NCBI GenBank assembly: GCA_020746995.1
Contig: JAGPXD010000006.1
Location: 558,001-622,000 of the forward strand
DNA: 64,000 bases
Direction of reading: 5' to 3'
DNA from: Plectosphaerella cucumerina
Lineage: Eukaryota; Ascomycota; Sordariomycetes; Glomerellales; Plectosphaerellaceae
In this document: positions 24,201 through 33,552 of the stretch, piece by piece
How positions within the stretch are numbered: the stretch's first letter is position 1
Layout: the number at the start of each line of letters is the position of its first letter
The notes under the pieces: model-generated
What the model saw: only the letters and a program-made list of their open reading frames with translations
Told to the model about the DNA's origin: nothing
The model's database searches: none
Position numbers and translations under genes: made by a program

Positions 24201-27200
24201 TTCTCAAACTCGATGACAGAGCCTAGGTGGCCCTCGAGCTTGGCCTTGGTCGCGTCGTAGACCTCGAGGTCGAACTGAGATCGCAGCTGAGGGTCAAAGG
24301 CCTTGTCGGGGACGTAAAGATGAATGCAGGCCACGGCGAAGTTGACCCAGCAGAGCGATGTCAACGCGTGAATGTCTTGAGAAATGGAACCATCTCCAGG
24401 ATCAACGCGGGCAAGGCTGGCATCCAGCATGGCGCAGCCCAGCATGGTACCTGCGAGGTGGTACTTGATGGTATAGGATAGCCCACCATCACCAAAGTTG
24501 CCCATGCACCGAATGATCTCAGCGTTGAGTATGTCGATGGTTTCGAGCCTGAGGTGCTTCTTCCCAAATATGTCCGTGTAGATGGCTTGCAGCTGCAGGG
24601 GCAGCTCGGGGCCCCCAACAGAACTGATCTCCAGAATGAGCTGCTTGAGGATTGCGTTGAGCTTCATCAGGCTGTTGCTGGCCATCTGGGTAGATCGAGT
24701 GGCGAGCGTGCGACCGAGCAGCGGCAGTTCAGCTTCCAACAGGCGAAGAGAGTCCAGGCTTGCTGATTTGATCGAGTTGGTCCTGTTGAGGAGGGCGCTC
24801 GCGAGCTTGCCATTCCAGATCTGTGCGTTCTGGTTGTGGAAGGCGAGACGGCCCGCCGAGAAGAGTCTCTGGGCCTTGCCCGACACGGCGCTCAGACGGA
24901 TCTGGTCAACGATAGGATGGCCAGACAGAACGGCAAGAGTAGTCTGCTCAGAGGGCATGACGGAACCCGTGTAGATGGCGTCGACGGCCAGCGCTTGTCT
25001 CAGAGTTTCAAATTCTGACTGGAAGAACGGCTTGACGTCTCTTGAAACCGTGCCAATGCTAGCCTCCAGCGTCTCGATCTCCTTGTTCAGATCTTCGAGA
25101 AGCTGCGGTGCGGTGGTAGTGTTCTTGCGCACGATATCGTCTGCGGCGACGAGTGTTGACATGGCGCTTGTGAGGCTGGACACGGAAGTCCTGACCTTCC
25201 ACCTGAGGCTGTCGAATCTGATGGCCAGTTTCTCGATGGCCTTGCTTTGCTTGAGGGCCTCTTCGGAGAGGATAGCGGAAGGCTTCAGCTGTTTCCAAAG
25301 GATTTCCATGCTCAAGCCCGTCTTCAGGGTAAACCCAGCGGTGAAGTTGTCTTGGACCGTCTGAGAAAACCTGGCCCAAAGCTCGCGGTCCGAGTCCTGC
25401 TCCAGCAGGGGCTGGAACTTCTCAAGGGCGGCGTCCCCGTGCCTCAGATGAGCCTGGAACCTGGCCTCCTCGAAAGACTTGGTGGTGACCAGGCTCAGCG
25501 TGCGCCACCAGAAGTCGAGCATCTGCTTGACCAGCTTGGCATGCATCCTCCAGCTATCCGCGTTCTTGACGTTGGCCTGCAGGTAGCTTGAGATGAGACG
25601 GAGGACTTCGTGTAGGAACTTGGAAACGCCAATGGTAGAATCCTTGGCAACCGCTGCGATCCGGCCAGAGCTTGAAATGGCTGATCGCTGGAAGCGGTTC
25701 AACGAAGCGAGATTGCCAGGCCTGGCGCCTCGGGTGTGGGTGACGAGGGCTGCTTGACAACGCTGAAGCTCGATGAAGAACTCCAGGCACGCGTCCACCC
25801 AGAAGGGGGCTTCGCCGACGACTCCGTGCAGGAGCCTTGCAACAGGGGCGTTGTGCAGAGGCGACAAAGGCTGGGCCTCTCGCAGGTTTGCGAAATCATC
25901 GGCCGGGAGAGCTGCGTACAGGTCCGAGGTTGCTTGCCTGATATAAGCAGCATCGTCTGCGCCGAGGTAGCCCACCAGAGCAGTGAGGTTCTGGTGGTAT
26001 GTCACTGCTGCCTCTGCGGAAAGGTTGGTGATGCCTTGACTCAAGGCGCCGTCGACTCGAGAAAGCAATGTCGTGTCTTGGAGTGACAAGCCCTGAAGAG
26101 ACAAGGCGCTGACCTCGGCAAAATGGTCCGCAGAACTAGCAGCGGAGATGTCCTTGGATATTTGGTATCGGTGCAGGCTGCTTTCGGTATCGACGCTGTT
26201 GAAACTCTGAGCAGCCTCGATCGGCAGCTCGTCGAGATGGATCTCGGCTGCACGGTTCCGCATGGCTCGGGAGAGCTCACCGTAACGGGGATCCACGGTG
26301 AGGAAGATGCGGAAGTCTGGGCTGGGCCTGATCATGCGAGGCTCGCCGTCGGGGCCACAGTGCTCGTTAATGCTCAGGAACCCATTGGGCTCCAGTAGAG
26401 AGTTGAGTCTGTCGAGGACTGAGGCATTGCAGAGGTTCGCGTTGTCCAACACAAGCCAGTCACCTCTCTGAAGAGCCTTGATGATGACACCGTCCAGCCA
26501 CTCGAAGCGTGGATCGTTTGCGGTCAGGGGCTTTGCCAGGGCGGTCACGACGGTGGACAGGAGGTGCGCGATTGGGGACGTCTCAGAAACCTGAGAAAGC
26601 ACGGAGCGAGCCTCGGCGTCAATCTCCTCCAAGTCCTCAACGTTTCCTCGGTAGGCTTCGAGCCGGTGAAGGAGCGAGAGAGCGTCTTGTGGGACCTGTC
26701 CCGGGACCTGGGAGAGCACGGAAACTTCGAGAGTCTCCCGCAGCTCCCTCAGGGCAGCGTTGACCTCGCGCAACGGGTCGGCCTGCTCAAAGCCACCGAC
26801 GAGATCCATGGTGTCAATGTCGGCGTTGAGTGGGAACACGACAAGAGCTTTGCCAGCGACGGCGGCGACGTGCTGCAGAAGGGCTGACTTGCCACTTCCA
26901 GAAGGACCACTGAGAATGCAGGGGATGTTCTGCTTGATGCAGATCATGACGGACTCGATCTCTGCTAGACGAGAGATGGTGTTGATACGGGGCATTCTCT
27001 GTGGCTGGCGGACCTGGTTGCGGGGAAGCAGAACGTTGCCAACTTGGCACGAGGTCGAGTTCATGTCGTGGAAGAGGCTGTGTTGCCTCGGTGCCCTCGA
27101 GAAGACTTGTGTGAAAAGATCGTCAACGGCCTTCTGGTCCGCGGCTGCACGGAAGCGCTGACGGACAACGAGGCCGAGGAAGTCGTCGAGCGCGCTAGAC

Positions 27201-30200
27201 GCCAGCAGGGGGTCACTCGAGTTGAGCAGATGGAACCATCTCAAGATATCTCTCAGGTTGAACTCCCAGGGACCACCCTGCTGGCCAAAGGTCTTTTCGA
27301 CCACGACCTTGTGATCCAACGTGGTAATGAAGCGGATAACACCCTGGACAATGTCTTGCGGGACGTTGGGGAAGTTCTGGCTCGCAATGAGGACCAGATC
27401 CTCTTCGGTGAAAACATCGGCGTACACCACGATGAATCGGTTCACGAAGGAGCTGGGCAGGCCCTTTCTGCCACCTCCCTGATGATGTGGGTTTTGCGCG
27501 GCAAAGAGGCGAAAGTCTGGGTGCTTCTGGAAGACCTGGTCGAGTTCGGAGATGTACACCTCGCCACGGTGATCGAGACAGGCGTTGAGACCTTCAAGAA
27601 CGGATTGGGAGGCAAGGTTCATCTCGTCGAGCAGAACCCACTCGCCCTTTTGCATCGCCTGCAGGAAAGGCGCGTCCCTCCAGGCGAAGTTGCCAGCCTC
27701 GGCGCCCTCGACCGGCATGTCGGTTCCGAAGAGGTCCATGAGGTCGGTCTGGTCGGACAAGTTGATTCGGGTCAGAGGCCGGCCGCACGTCTTTGCCAGG
27801 GCGGCCACGAGAGTCGTTTTTCCTACACCAGGGCTACCCTCGAGGAGGATGGGCTTCTGCATCTGGAGGGAGCGCAGGACTCGCATCGCATTCAGCCTTG
27901 TCGTGGGTGCGTTGAAGGCAAAGGTCGGGTCGGCCGCCAGCTCCTGCTCTCTCGAGATCTCGAAGCCGCCAATGCTGAGTCTGGTGCTGTCCAGAACGAC
28001 CTCAGCCTGGGATCGGTAGATCTTTGTCGCATCACACTTGAGAATTCTGCTCAGCTGGTCAAGACACTCTTGTCTTTGCGCCTCCATGGTCTTAGGGTCC
28101 ATGGCCAGGAGGGCAGACGGGTTGGCACCAAGGGTATCGATGAACACCGTGGCAGCACCGTGGACGACACCAAAGTTGGCATCCTTGGGGCCAAAGTGAT
28201 TGACAAACTTGACCCAGAGGAGGATGTCTCGGATGGAATAGGCTGCCGCAGAAGATGCCCTGAAGGACTTGCCAAACCAGGCAGAGAAGTCGACGATGAT
28301 GCTCGCGAAAGGCTTCAGCTTTTTGTCCAGCTTGGAACGGACAATGTTCAGAACATCCTCGCTCTTGGACAGGGACGACACCCAGATTTCGGTGAAACGG
28401 TTCCGCAGCGCTGGCGAGAGCTCCTTCTTGCCAAAGTCGCCACCGGGGTTCATGGTGGCGAGGAACTGGAATCCCTCTGACGCGACGACGAATGAGTTGT
28501 CGACGCCCTTTTCGGCAAGCAAGAGTGACCTCTTCGGCTCCAGCACCGAGTTGAGACGCTCCAGAACCGAGTCGTCTGCCAGGGAGATTTCGTCGAGAAG
28601 GAAGAGGTTGCCGGTCTTCATGGCGTGCACCAGGCTACCGTCCGACCACTCGAAAAGTGCCTTGCTCCTAGTCTCCAGGAATGTGATTTTCTCTTGAACG
28701 GCCGGTTCCAGGGAAGCGGTCATCTCCTGGGACAAGCCGTGGTATCGCGTCAGCAGCTCCTCAACGGTTCCCGAAGAGGGCTGGCACAGGTGATCCAGCA
28801 CGGCAACGAGCTCGGTCTTGAGGGCGTCGCTGATAGCGCCTCTGTTGCGCACCGGTCTCTGGGAGCCGATGAGATCGCCCGTCTCGGTGTTCTGATGGGC
28901 GTTGACAATGTGAAGCTCCTTCTTGAGCGCTTCGGCCAAGAGCTGACAGACCGTCGTCTTTCCGCAACCGGTATCACCAACGAGAAGCACCGGCTCATTG
29001 TTGCGGAGGGCACAGTCCACCAGAGTGTACAGCCGGCGCATGTCCCCAGTCCAGACAACCCCTTGGCTATTTCTGGCCTTGCCACGGAACAGCTCAGATG
29101 AGTAAAGCTGATCAGGGTCGATGCTGACCTTGAAGACCGTCTCAATGACCTCCTTCACGGCCATGCGTTCCTCTTCAACACGCACACGCTCAGCCAGCAG
29201 CATGAATCCGTTGATGGCGATCTGCTCCCGCGTGTCGGCGCTCCTCTCCGTCCATCTGAACAGGTCTCGAAGGGTGGCAAAACTATCCTTCTGTTCGAAC
29301 ATGCGGCTCGTCTGACGGAGTCGGGAGAGATCCTTGTAGACAGTGACGATGCGCTTACAGTCAGAAGGAGCAACGTTCCGACTCCTCTGCTGCAGAATGA
29401 ATTCGAGCTCGTCCTCCGGAATGTCATCGTAGTGAAGTTCGAGGAATCTGTTGCGGAAGGCGCGCGACAGAGCCTTTCTGCCGCCGTAAAGTCCTGGTGG
29501 GTTTTGCGTCGCGAAGAGCATGAAGTTCTCGTGCGGCCTGACAACCTCTTGGGTTTCGGGAATCAGCAGTTCCCGGTTGTCGTCGAGCAGGCGATTCAGA
29601 GCTTCGAGCACATCCGTGGGCGCAAGGTTCAGCTCATCAAGAACGATCCAGTGACCTTGCCGCAGTGCTTGAACTAGAAGACCCTCCTGGAACTTGAGCT
29701 TTCCTGATGAATCTGACACGTACGTTCCAAGATACTCCTGAAGATCAGTGTGTTCGTGGTTGTTGATACGGACGAACTTGTTTCCTGTGAAGTTGGCCAA
29801 GTACTCAATCATACTCGTCTTGCCTGCAGATGTCGGACCCTGGATCAGGATGGGGAAGCGGCGCGTCGAAGTAGCGCGAACGAGATTGAGGAGGTTCCGC
29901 TCAACATAGGGAGTGATGATGTAGTCTGACCGTTCCATGGGCTCAAAGTCTCCTTGGTGAAGCCAGTAATGACGGTCTTTCGACTTGTTGACGAAGCGAA
30001 CATACTGCTTGCCGTCGCCGGGTTGCTTGGGGAGTTGGGCGAGGAGGGATTGCGGATTCTGAATGTGGCCAAACAGACGGTGGTCGATCAAGGGGAGGAG
30101 GATCTGCTCGGACTCGCGGTTGAGGAGTGTGAGGAAGCCCATGGAGAAACCTTCATACAGAGCCCGGCGAAGACCATAGAAGGGAGCGATGTGGTTGACG

Positions 30201-33139
30201 TACGACAGCGCACGGGTCAGGGTTCGGAGACTGAAGTGAGGCACCTCATTGGCGCCGTCCACCAACCGCTTCTCTTCCGCCCTCTGCTTGGTGTCGAGGT
30301 ACAGGCGAGCAATGTCGTCTGCTGCCTTCTCGTCCTTCGTGCTTGAGCCCTTCAAATACGTCTTGACGATAGTGAGGAGGTCCTTGATATCCCTGTCTGG
30401 ACTGTCGACGTAGATCTCGGTGAATCGTGACCGGATGCCGATGGGAAGATCTCTCTTTCCGACATCTGTCGCCGGGTTCATGGCGCCGAAAATACGGAAG
30501 TTTGGGTGTGCCCGCACTCTCTCAATCTCACCAGTTTCGGATAGAAGAATCGACGGCTTCTCTGCTGGTCCGGTGAGCAGGTCGGCGATACTCTCCAGGG
30601 TATCTGGCGACGCGAGGTTGACCTCATCCAGGAGTACCCAGTCGCCGTTGCGAGCAGCCTTGACGATGTTGCCCTCCATGAACGAGAACGCGATAGCTCC
30701 TGATCCTCCGGAAACCTGCACCTCGAACTGGCTCAGACTTTTGCCAAATGCGTCCCATCTTGGCTTGAGATCGATCAGCTTCTGGAGTTTCGACTCGGTT
30801 TTCCGACGTTTTGTGGGCTGTGCATCCTCGTCGCGGGCCTCCTTCTCTCTCTCACGCCGCGTGAGCTCCTCCAGAATCTTGGCGAACATCTTGGGAGCCT
30901 CTCTCCATTGCCGAGCGACCTTGACCCAGTCGCCACGAGCAAACGTCTTGCCGAGCCGCTCAAGATACGGCTGGTTCTTCGTGGCCGAGATGCCAGTGGC
31001 TGCGAAAAGATCCTCGAATTCTTCCTTCAGGGGCACCGCTAGGCTGCGCACGTTGACGGGCTTGAAGCCACCGAGCAAATCGCCAACTTCGCTCTGCTGG
31101 GACAGGTTGACGGCGACCAGCTTGTGGCCCAGTGTGTCGGCCAGCTGCTGAATGACAGTCGTCTTGCCGATACCGGTCTCGCCAACGAGCAGCACGGGCT
31201 CGCCGGCCTTGACCGCCACGGCCGCCTGCTCCAGCAGCTTCTTTGCGTGCGTCGTGTTGGCAAATGGCCGCGTGGACTTGACAATCTTGCCGGAGCGATC
31301 CTTCTTCTTGCGCAGGCGCGTCCTTCCGATGCGGAAGAATTCGGGGTTGTTTTCCAGCTGAGGAATGTGTGCCTCGAGATAGTGCTCAACCCTCTCTTTG
31401 GACATGTGCCACTCCTCGGCGATCTGCATGATGACCTGCTTCCGCAGCTTCACTTCGGGTATCCTAGAGACGAAGCAGTCAACGGCTTCCATGAACATCT
31501 GATCCCTGGTCGTCTCGGAGATGGACTCTTCTCCCGTGACGCAGCCGGCGTCGGTGAGAAGTGTGGACAGACGGCGACACCACCGGAGAAGGTCACGCGA
31601 GGTAGGCTGTCGGTCCATCAGAGCTCGACTTAGTGAAGACTTTGAACCGTTCGAGCCGGCCCCCGTCAGTCTCCGATAGACGGACAGGATTTCCCGGACA
31701 TATTTCCGCAGAATGGGATATGTGCCGACGATGATGTCGGAGAATTCAGTTTCCGTGGGTGCTTGGATGGACAAGTGCTGCCAGAAGCGCAGACCCAGCA
31801 GATTCGGTAACGTCTCCCTTCCGTGTATGCCCCTTGATGTCCGCACAGTAGCGAAGAGTCGGAAGTCGCTAGATGCCTCTATGGTCTCATCCCGACTGGG
31901 GATCAGAAGCTGTCCCCGCTCGATGAGGGGGAGAAGTGTGCTCATGACTTCGTTGGGTGCCCGGTCCAGGTCTTCGATCAGGACCCATCTGCCCTCCTTC
32001 ACTGCGGTTGTGAGCACACCGGCTCTCCATTGGAAGCTTCCTGGCTTCGAGTCAGTGGAGTAGAGGCCGATGAGCATCTTGGCATCCGTCTGCTCGTTGA
32101 TGTGCAGGGTGACCATCTTGGAATGCTTGCCGAAATCCTTGGCGAATTCGTGGATGAGCGAAGTCTTTCCGCTGCCAGGCAGGCCATGCAGCAGGATGGG
32201 CTTCGGGTCCTTGAGGAGCGACGCCAAGCTCTCAAGGTTAGTAGTCGTAGTCGGGGTTGGCACCAGGGAGGATGTGGCCTGAGTGCCGGGTATCGAAGGA
32301 CGAGGAAGGATGGTCCGGCCATAACGGGCGACCAGGGGTGTCAGGATCTGAGGAGCCGAAAGTTCGAGGGTCGCGGGGGGTTCTCTGCTCTGAATCTCGC
32401 GTCGCAAAGCGGTGAGTCGTTCCACACGGGCGTTCTCGTGTAGACTCAGGAAGCCAAAGTCGACTTCCGCACCGTCAAAGTCGCCGGCAATGACCGTTGA
32501 GGCGCCAATGTGCTCGCTGATGAGGGCCTCGAGCTTGGCATCGGCAGCATGAAGCTGCAAGCAGAAAATGCGTATCGCCAGGTACCGGATGGTGTAGTCA
32601 GGGTGCTTGAAGAGAGACTGCACTACTGACGGTGAGATGAGCCCCGAGTAGTGTCTCTCATCGAGGCTGATGAGCCGCCAGACACCCAGCAGCAGGGTTT
32701 GGAGATCCGAAGGCTGCAGGCGTCGCAGTCTATCGAGGTCCAGGTATGTGGCGACCGGACCAGATGATGGTGGTGGTGAATGCGGGTGAGTGCCGTTTGA
32801 GGGCCTTGGTGAGCTTCGACTCAGGAAATAGTCCAGCAGTGCGGATAGGTGAGGCGCGAAACGCAGCACGCGCGCAAAGCATGCCAAAACCTCCTCGGCG
32901 GCAGTCAAGGCGGAATCGTTCAGGATCCATCGCGCGCAAATGTCGGCGAAGACATCCTCAAAGTGGGCGAAGAGTCGATATGTGAGTTTGGGTTGTAGGG
33001 CCGCCCGCGCAATGGCGTCTAACAGGTTGGTGGACGCAGAGTCTCGGATGACCTGAAGGAGATGCGGCGGCAGCAGTGCCAGCGTGGTGGCGTCTTGCAG
33101 CAGAGCCGCTCTCTGCGACGAAACATCGACCGAGTTCAT
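18230..33139 (-). CDS. MDN1: Midasin (Mdn1/Rea1), dynein-like AAA+ ribosome assembly ATPase
   Basis: Giant nuclear ATPase that removes assembly factors (Rsa4, Ytm1) from pre-60S ribosomes. One uninterrupted reading frame of 14,910 bp encodes about 4969 residues, near the yeast length. Six AAA+ modules are visible from their P-loops: HGLPGSGKTS (about residue 320), VGETGIGKTT (about 655), QGPTSAGKTS (about 1103), VGDTGCGKTT (about 1390), EGSPGVGKTT (about 1770) and SGPSGSGKSA (about 2080). A long helical linker follows, then a highly acidic D/E-rich stretch (about 4100-4680). The C-terminal MIDAS/VWA domain carries the metal-binding DDSRSMGE (about 4762). The first in-frame ATG is at 33139 (MNSVDVSSQR); the upstream frame has no ATG. 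No intron signature is needed anywhere. It diverges from the bL12m gene. Confidence 0.97.
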   Translation of the reverse strand: MNSVDVSSQRAALLQDATTLALLPPHLLQVIRDSASTNLLDAIARAALQPKLTYRLFAHFEDVFADICARWILNDSALTAAEEVLACFARVLRFAPHLSALLDYFLSRSSPRPSNGTHPHSPPPSSGPVATYLDLDRLRRLQPSDLQTLLLGVWRLISLDERHYSGLISPSVVQSLFKHPDYTIRYLAIRIFCLQLHAADAKLEALISEHIGASTVIAGDFDGAEVDFGFLSLHENARVERLTALRREIQSREPPATLELSAPQILTPLVARYGRTILPRPSIPGTQATSSLVPTPTTTTNLESLASLLKDPKPILLHGLPGSGKTSLIHEFAKDFGKHSKMVTLHINEQTDAKMLIGLYSTDSKPGSFQWRAGVLTTAVKEGRWVLIEDLDRAPNEVMSTLLPLIERGQLLIPSRDETIEASSDFRLFATVRTSRGIHGRETLPNLLGLRFWQHLSIQAPTETEFSDIIVGTYPILRKYVREILSVYRRLTGAGSNGSKSSLSRALMDRQPTSRDLLRWCRRLSTLLTDAGCVTGEESISETTRDQMFMEAVDCFVSRIPEVKLRKQVIMQIAEEWHMSKERVEHYLEAHIPQLENNPEFFRIGRTRLRKKKDRSGKIVKSTRPFANTTHAKKLLEQAAVAVKAGEPVLLVGETGIGKTTVIQQLADTLGHKLVAVNLSQQSEVGDLLGGFKPVNVRSLAVPLKEEFEDLFAATGISATKNQPYLERLGKTFARGDWVKVARQWREAPKMFAKILEELTRREREKEARDEDAQPTKRRKTESKLQKLIDLKPRWDAFGKSLSQFEVQVSGGSGAIAFSFMEGNIVKAARNGDWVLLDEVNLASPDTLESIADLLTGPAEKPSILLSETGEIERVRAHPNFRIFGAMNPATDVGKRDLPIGIRSRFTEIYVDSPDRDIKDLLTIVKTYLKGSSTKDEKAADDIARLYLDTKQRAEEKRLVDGANEVPHFSLRTLTRALSYVNHIAPFYGLRRALYEGFSMGFLTLLNRESEQILLPLIDHRLFGHIQNPQSLLAQLPKQPGDGKQYVRFVNKSKDRHYWLHQGDFEPMERSDYIITPYVERNLLNLVRATSTRRFPILIQGPTSAGKTSMIEYLANFTGNKFVRINNHEHTDLQEYLGTYVSDSSGKLKFQEGLLVQALRQGHWIVLDELNLAPTDVLEALNRLLDDNRELLIPETQEVVRPHENFMLFATQNPPGLYGGRKALSRAFRNRFLELHYDDIPEDELEFILQQRSRNVAPSDCKRIVTVYKDLSRLRQTSRMFEQKDSFATLRDLFRWTERSADTREQIAINGFMLLAERVRVEEERMAVKEVIETVFKVSIDPDQLYSSELFRGKARNSQGVVWTGDMRRLYTLVDCALRNNEPVLLVGDTGCGKTTVCQLLAEALKKELHIVNAHQNTETGDLIGSQRPVRNRGAISDALKTELVAVLDHLCQPSSGTVEELLTRYHGLSQEMTASLEPAVQEKITFLETRSKALFEWSDGSLVHAMKTGNLFLLDEISLADDSVLERLNSVLEPKRSLLLAEKGVDNSFVVASEGFQFLATMNPGGDFGKKELSPALRNRFTEIWVSSLSKSEDVLNIVRSKLDKKLKPFASIIVDFSAWFGKSFRASSAAAYSIRDILLWVKFVNHFGPKDANFGVVHGAATVFIDTLGANPSALLAMDPKTMEAQRQECLDQLSRILKCDATKIYRSQAEVVLDSTRLSIGGFEISREQELAADPTFAFNAPTTRLNAMRVLRSLQMQKPILLEGSPGVGKTTLVAALAKTCGRPLTRINLSDQTDLMDLFGTDMPVEGAEAGNFAWRDAPFLQAMQKGEWVLLDEMNLASQSVLEGLNACLDHRGEVYISELDQVFQKHPDFRLFAAQNPHHQGGGRKGLPSSFVNRFIVVYADVFTEEDLVLIASQNFPNVPQDIVQGVIRFITTLDHKVVVEKTFGQQGGPWEFNLRDILRWFHLLNSSDPLLASSALDDFLGLVVRQRFRAAADQKAVDDLFTQVFSRAPRQHSLFHDMNSTSCQVGNVLLPRNQVRQPQRMPRINTISRLAEIESVMICIKQNIPCILSGPSGSGKSALLQHVAAVAGKALVVFPLNADIDTMDLVGGFEQADPLREVNAALRELRETLEVSVLSQVPGQVPQDALSLLHRLEAYRGNVEDLEEIDAEARSVLSQVSETSPIAHLLSTVVTALAKPLTANDPRFEWLDGVIIKALQRGDWLVLDNANLCNASVLDRLNSLLEPNGFLSINEHCGPDGEPRMIRPSPDFRIFLTVDPRYGELSRAMRNRAAEIHLDELPIEAAQSFNSVDTESSLHRYQISKDISAASSADHFAEVSALSLQGLSLQDTTLLSRVDGALSQGITNLSAEAAVTYHQNLTALVGYLGADDAAYIRQATSDLYAALPADDFANLREAQPLSPLHNAPVARLLHGVVGEAPFWVDACLEFFIELQRCQAALVTHTRGARPGNLASLNRFQRSAISSSGRIAAVAKDSTIGVSKFLHEVLRLISSYLQANVKNADSWRMHAKLVKQMLDFWWRTLSLVTTKSFEEARFQAHLRHGDAALEKFQPLLEQDSDRELWARFSQTVQDNFTAGFTLKTGLSMEILWKQLKPSAILSEEALKQSKAIEKLAIRFDSLRWKVRTSVSSLTSAMSTLVAADDIVRKNTTTAPQLLEDLNKEIETLEASIGTVSRDVKPFFQSEFETLRQALAVDAIYTGSVMPSEQTTLAVLSGHPIVDQIRLSAVSGKAQRLFSAGRLAFHNQNAQIWNGKLASALLNRTNSIKSASLDSLRLLEAELPLLGRTLATRSTQMASNSLMKLNAILKQLILEISSVGGPELPLQLQAIYTDIFGKKHLRLETIDILNAEIIRCMGNFGDGGLSYTIKYHLAGTMLGCAMLDASLARVDPGDGSISQDIHALTSLCWVNFAVACIHLYVPDKAFDPQLRSQFDLEVYDATKAKLEGHLGSVIEFEKLFTGQDTSLRVELAQDEMRALGAPPPAEQLLYRPQRSELGQIQADFSNILKTVIDMDVVYSLISFTWSRADGTKSELDLCRQNIGQLIDRLGFRFDAYQDMIQPALDILHGLHLGISLTDNCDALKERLPTGPFLDALPFLGGGPPSSQMPKLPTRNLNFLRFLSLSASIEGLPNLSASNRQGLFESVHGFFDDWNKKLEADRKAEEARTSLYKFRGSFEDEEEQDEEEFNELFPTYDDEEKPAVSRERVRELSVKLAQLHRQIFLAPGEPTANLRQACASIARDAAAEACGLAAVDQSLNARLLPMTLWQLDEELSALSSTTAVEGKYNFYVDPNLPAVRQLISLVNKVEVRFRELQQVDEIGFMQPLADVLTSCEALLAIVHTEPLASILPKLERLHGIVYEWQHGGYAPAVYGAPVLYASLTETIINWRREELKTWAKLFDQEADKCREDADSWFFMAYQVVVAVPLSMVDSASELQHYAVNLVKELEVYFSTSIAGQFSARLALLGQLHKHLELLVVDYPLLRSVSDAVQNFISFYSHFEAAINSSISQARAPIEKNVKNTVLMASWKDTNINALRESARKSHRSLFRLVRKFRAVLGQPVTTIINQGLPESSNVAGSQVSQEPADLKVDVQALTRCQDVAPAWLQKHKRLSNVSKTLSIMKSVVQINSDAVDPQQELVSFIESTTESIALLRKETPSILTEENKNQVKHLKTRKRNLFADVLKALRQMGIRHNLGTEDLEMQNSTSKVLGTAPPHVSADSVNAAAEHFFFKAVDTASRVRGAGHEHHSELTPAEILRSIGFMEGLVQLLKSQRSTLASACKSDLALQETLASTREISTCWGDKSLSVAKTTSNLSQIVQWAVPTLRFGIQLVEVHGKLGVTDNSEVLKTLQNRLEVLSANSMKLSRYATTPGNLQIQEQETGDAEARLALEGLKNELIQMTNERPELAFILRQIRPWTYVSERSLPMTTSEVCSIEQFGSQIATICDSALVAVQNYKKASAGLPTSVESAAWLSKSSTVYRDMLRALHLDEVNAALQRSLSLLERVDLKSPVVRKATTSMLATVLPIYEQYAATCQQSIQELRALHEATGRMAHFLGQTFSQLAAKGFCTPQEKSDETQGDSGKLEGGEGLGDGEGAEDISKDIQPDEDMTELAQEPNKEHSGEMEDEKDAVDMADEEMEGDLASVDGADDEKEDGKDGDGEDEDDIEEEAGDVDDLDPTAVDEKMWDGDNEEEAEKDQKGENAKGQQKDDQTASDEKPSDETAEQQDAGQDQQEPETNDDPAMEQEDVKYEEDIQQDQNVQQEDALALPDDMELDLQDADTDSSDEELEDDREEDMGKAEDRPEEKMSDAEDEGEDEQAKGRGDEEEEMEDVEEEADIGGDEIDDEPKQEPEEDSNEEPQPEQPEEVARQDQMQDTANADAENAAPSDVKSGGQDQNADTMDADEEFSNNAAQREEGDAGDGSAKQQAEAGQKGSLSRSNEQGPTTNDDNKEEDASEEARQDPFKKLGDALERWHRQQSDIKDAQPQEDEGEAKQAPDSDEMAAKEFQHLENDDAAPDAQAMGGASDEQVQPIDEAMAIDDEEKEDPASRVMPEQEPEAQDQHDGDKMDTDDAEDAQARENAADADEGRSGVKTQQGAYDRDDDSDSDDNGGVDDVEQSDEEDVDETSAQLHDTHITGADDEDEEQPLRDFDESMQLWTDFQTKTSGLSLSLTSQLRLILTPSQSTKLSGSFRTGKRLNIKKIIPYIASSYKRDKIWMRRAVPTKRSYQILLCVDDSRSMGETSSGRLALESLVMVSRALTMLEVGQVGVLGFGSSVFTAHELTAPFSSHDAGARVLQRFRFEQDRTDVAMLVRETIEHFREAKLKNPARGGEDLWQLALILSDGLTPSSAHDTIRRQLREAMEERIMVVFIVMDDTKHRKGDSVLDLKEARFVKDQYGNSKVVIERYLDTFPFPYFLIVHNLEDLPNALAGLLRTWFAEVNS

Positions 33140-33552
33140 GGTGTTCTCGTGTCGTGTATCGGTCGAGAGTATGTACCGTACCAAGTATGTAAAAGGTAGG
33201 TAGGTACGTAGTAAGTAAGTCGTCTTTTGGACAGAGAGCCTTGCTTGCTTTCCCGCCTTGTCGATTTTCTTTTCACCTACTTTCTCCAGGCGCGACCCTC
33301 AACTTTTTAGCGGGCCCTGCAGGGATTCGTCGGAGGCCGGCGCCAGCCCGAAGCCGGACCAATCACAGGCGGGCGTCCCGTTAGCTTCGGTCCAACGCGC
33401 CGTGGACTTCGACAGCTCGAAAAACTTCATGCGATCAATCCTCGTGTGTCCATTACCGATCGAACGAGTGCCCGCGACTCGAGCTGCCCGCCACCGCCAC
33501 CCGTCATCCTCGACACCCTCCACACACCTCCAATTCGACTCCCCGATACAAG
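33140..33552. promoter_or_regulatory. Bidirectional promoter between MDN1 and the bL12m gene
   Basis: A 413 bp divergent gap separates the two ATGs. It contains a CCAAT box in the form CCAATCA at 33359-33365 and a GTAGGTAGGTACGTAGTAAGTAAG-like low-complexity stretch around 33196-33220 close to the MDN1 start. The right part is C-rich. Co-regulation of a cytosolic ribosome assembly factor and a mitochondrial ribosomal protein from this gap is an inference. Confidence 0.55.
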
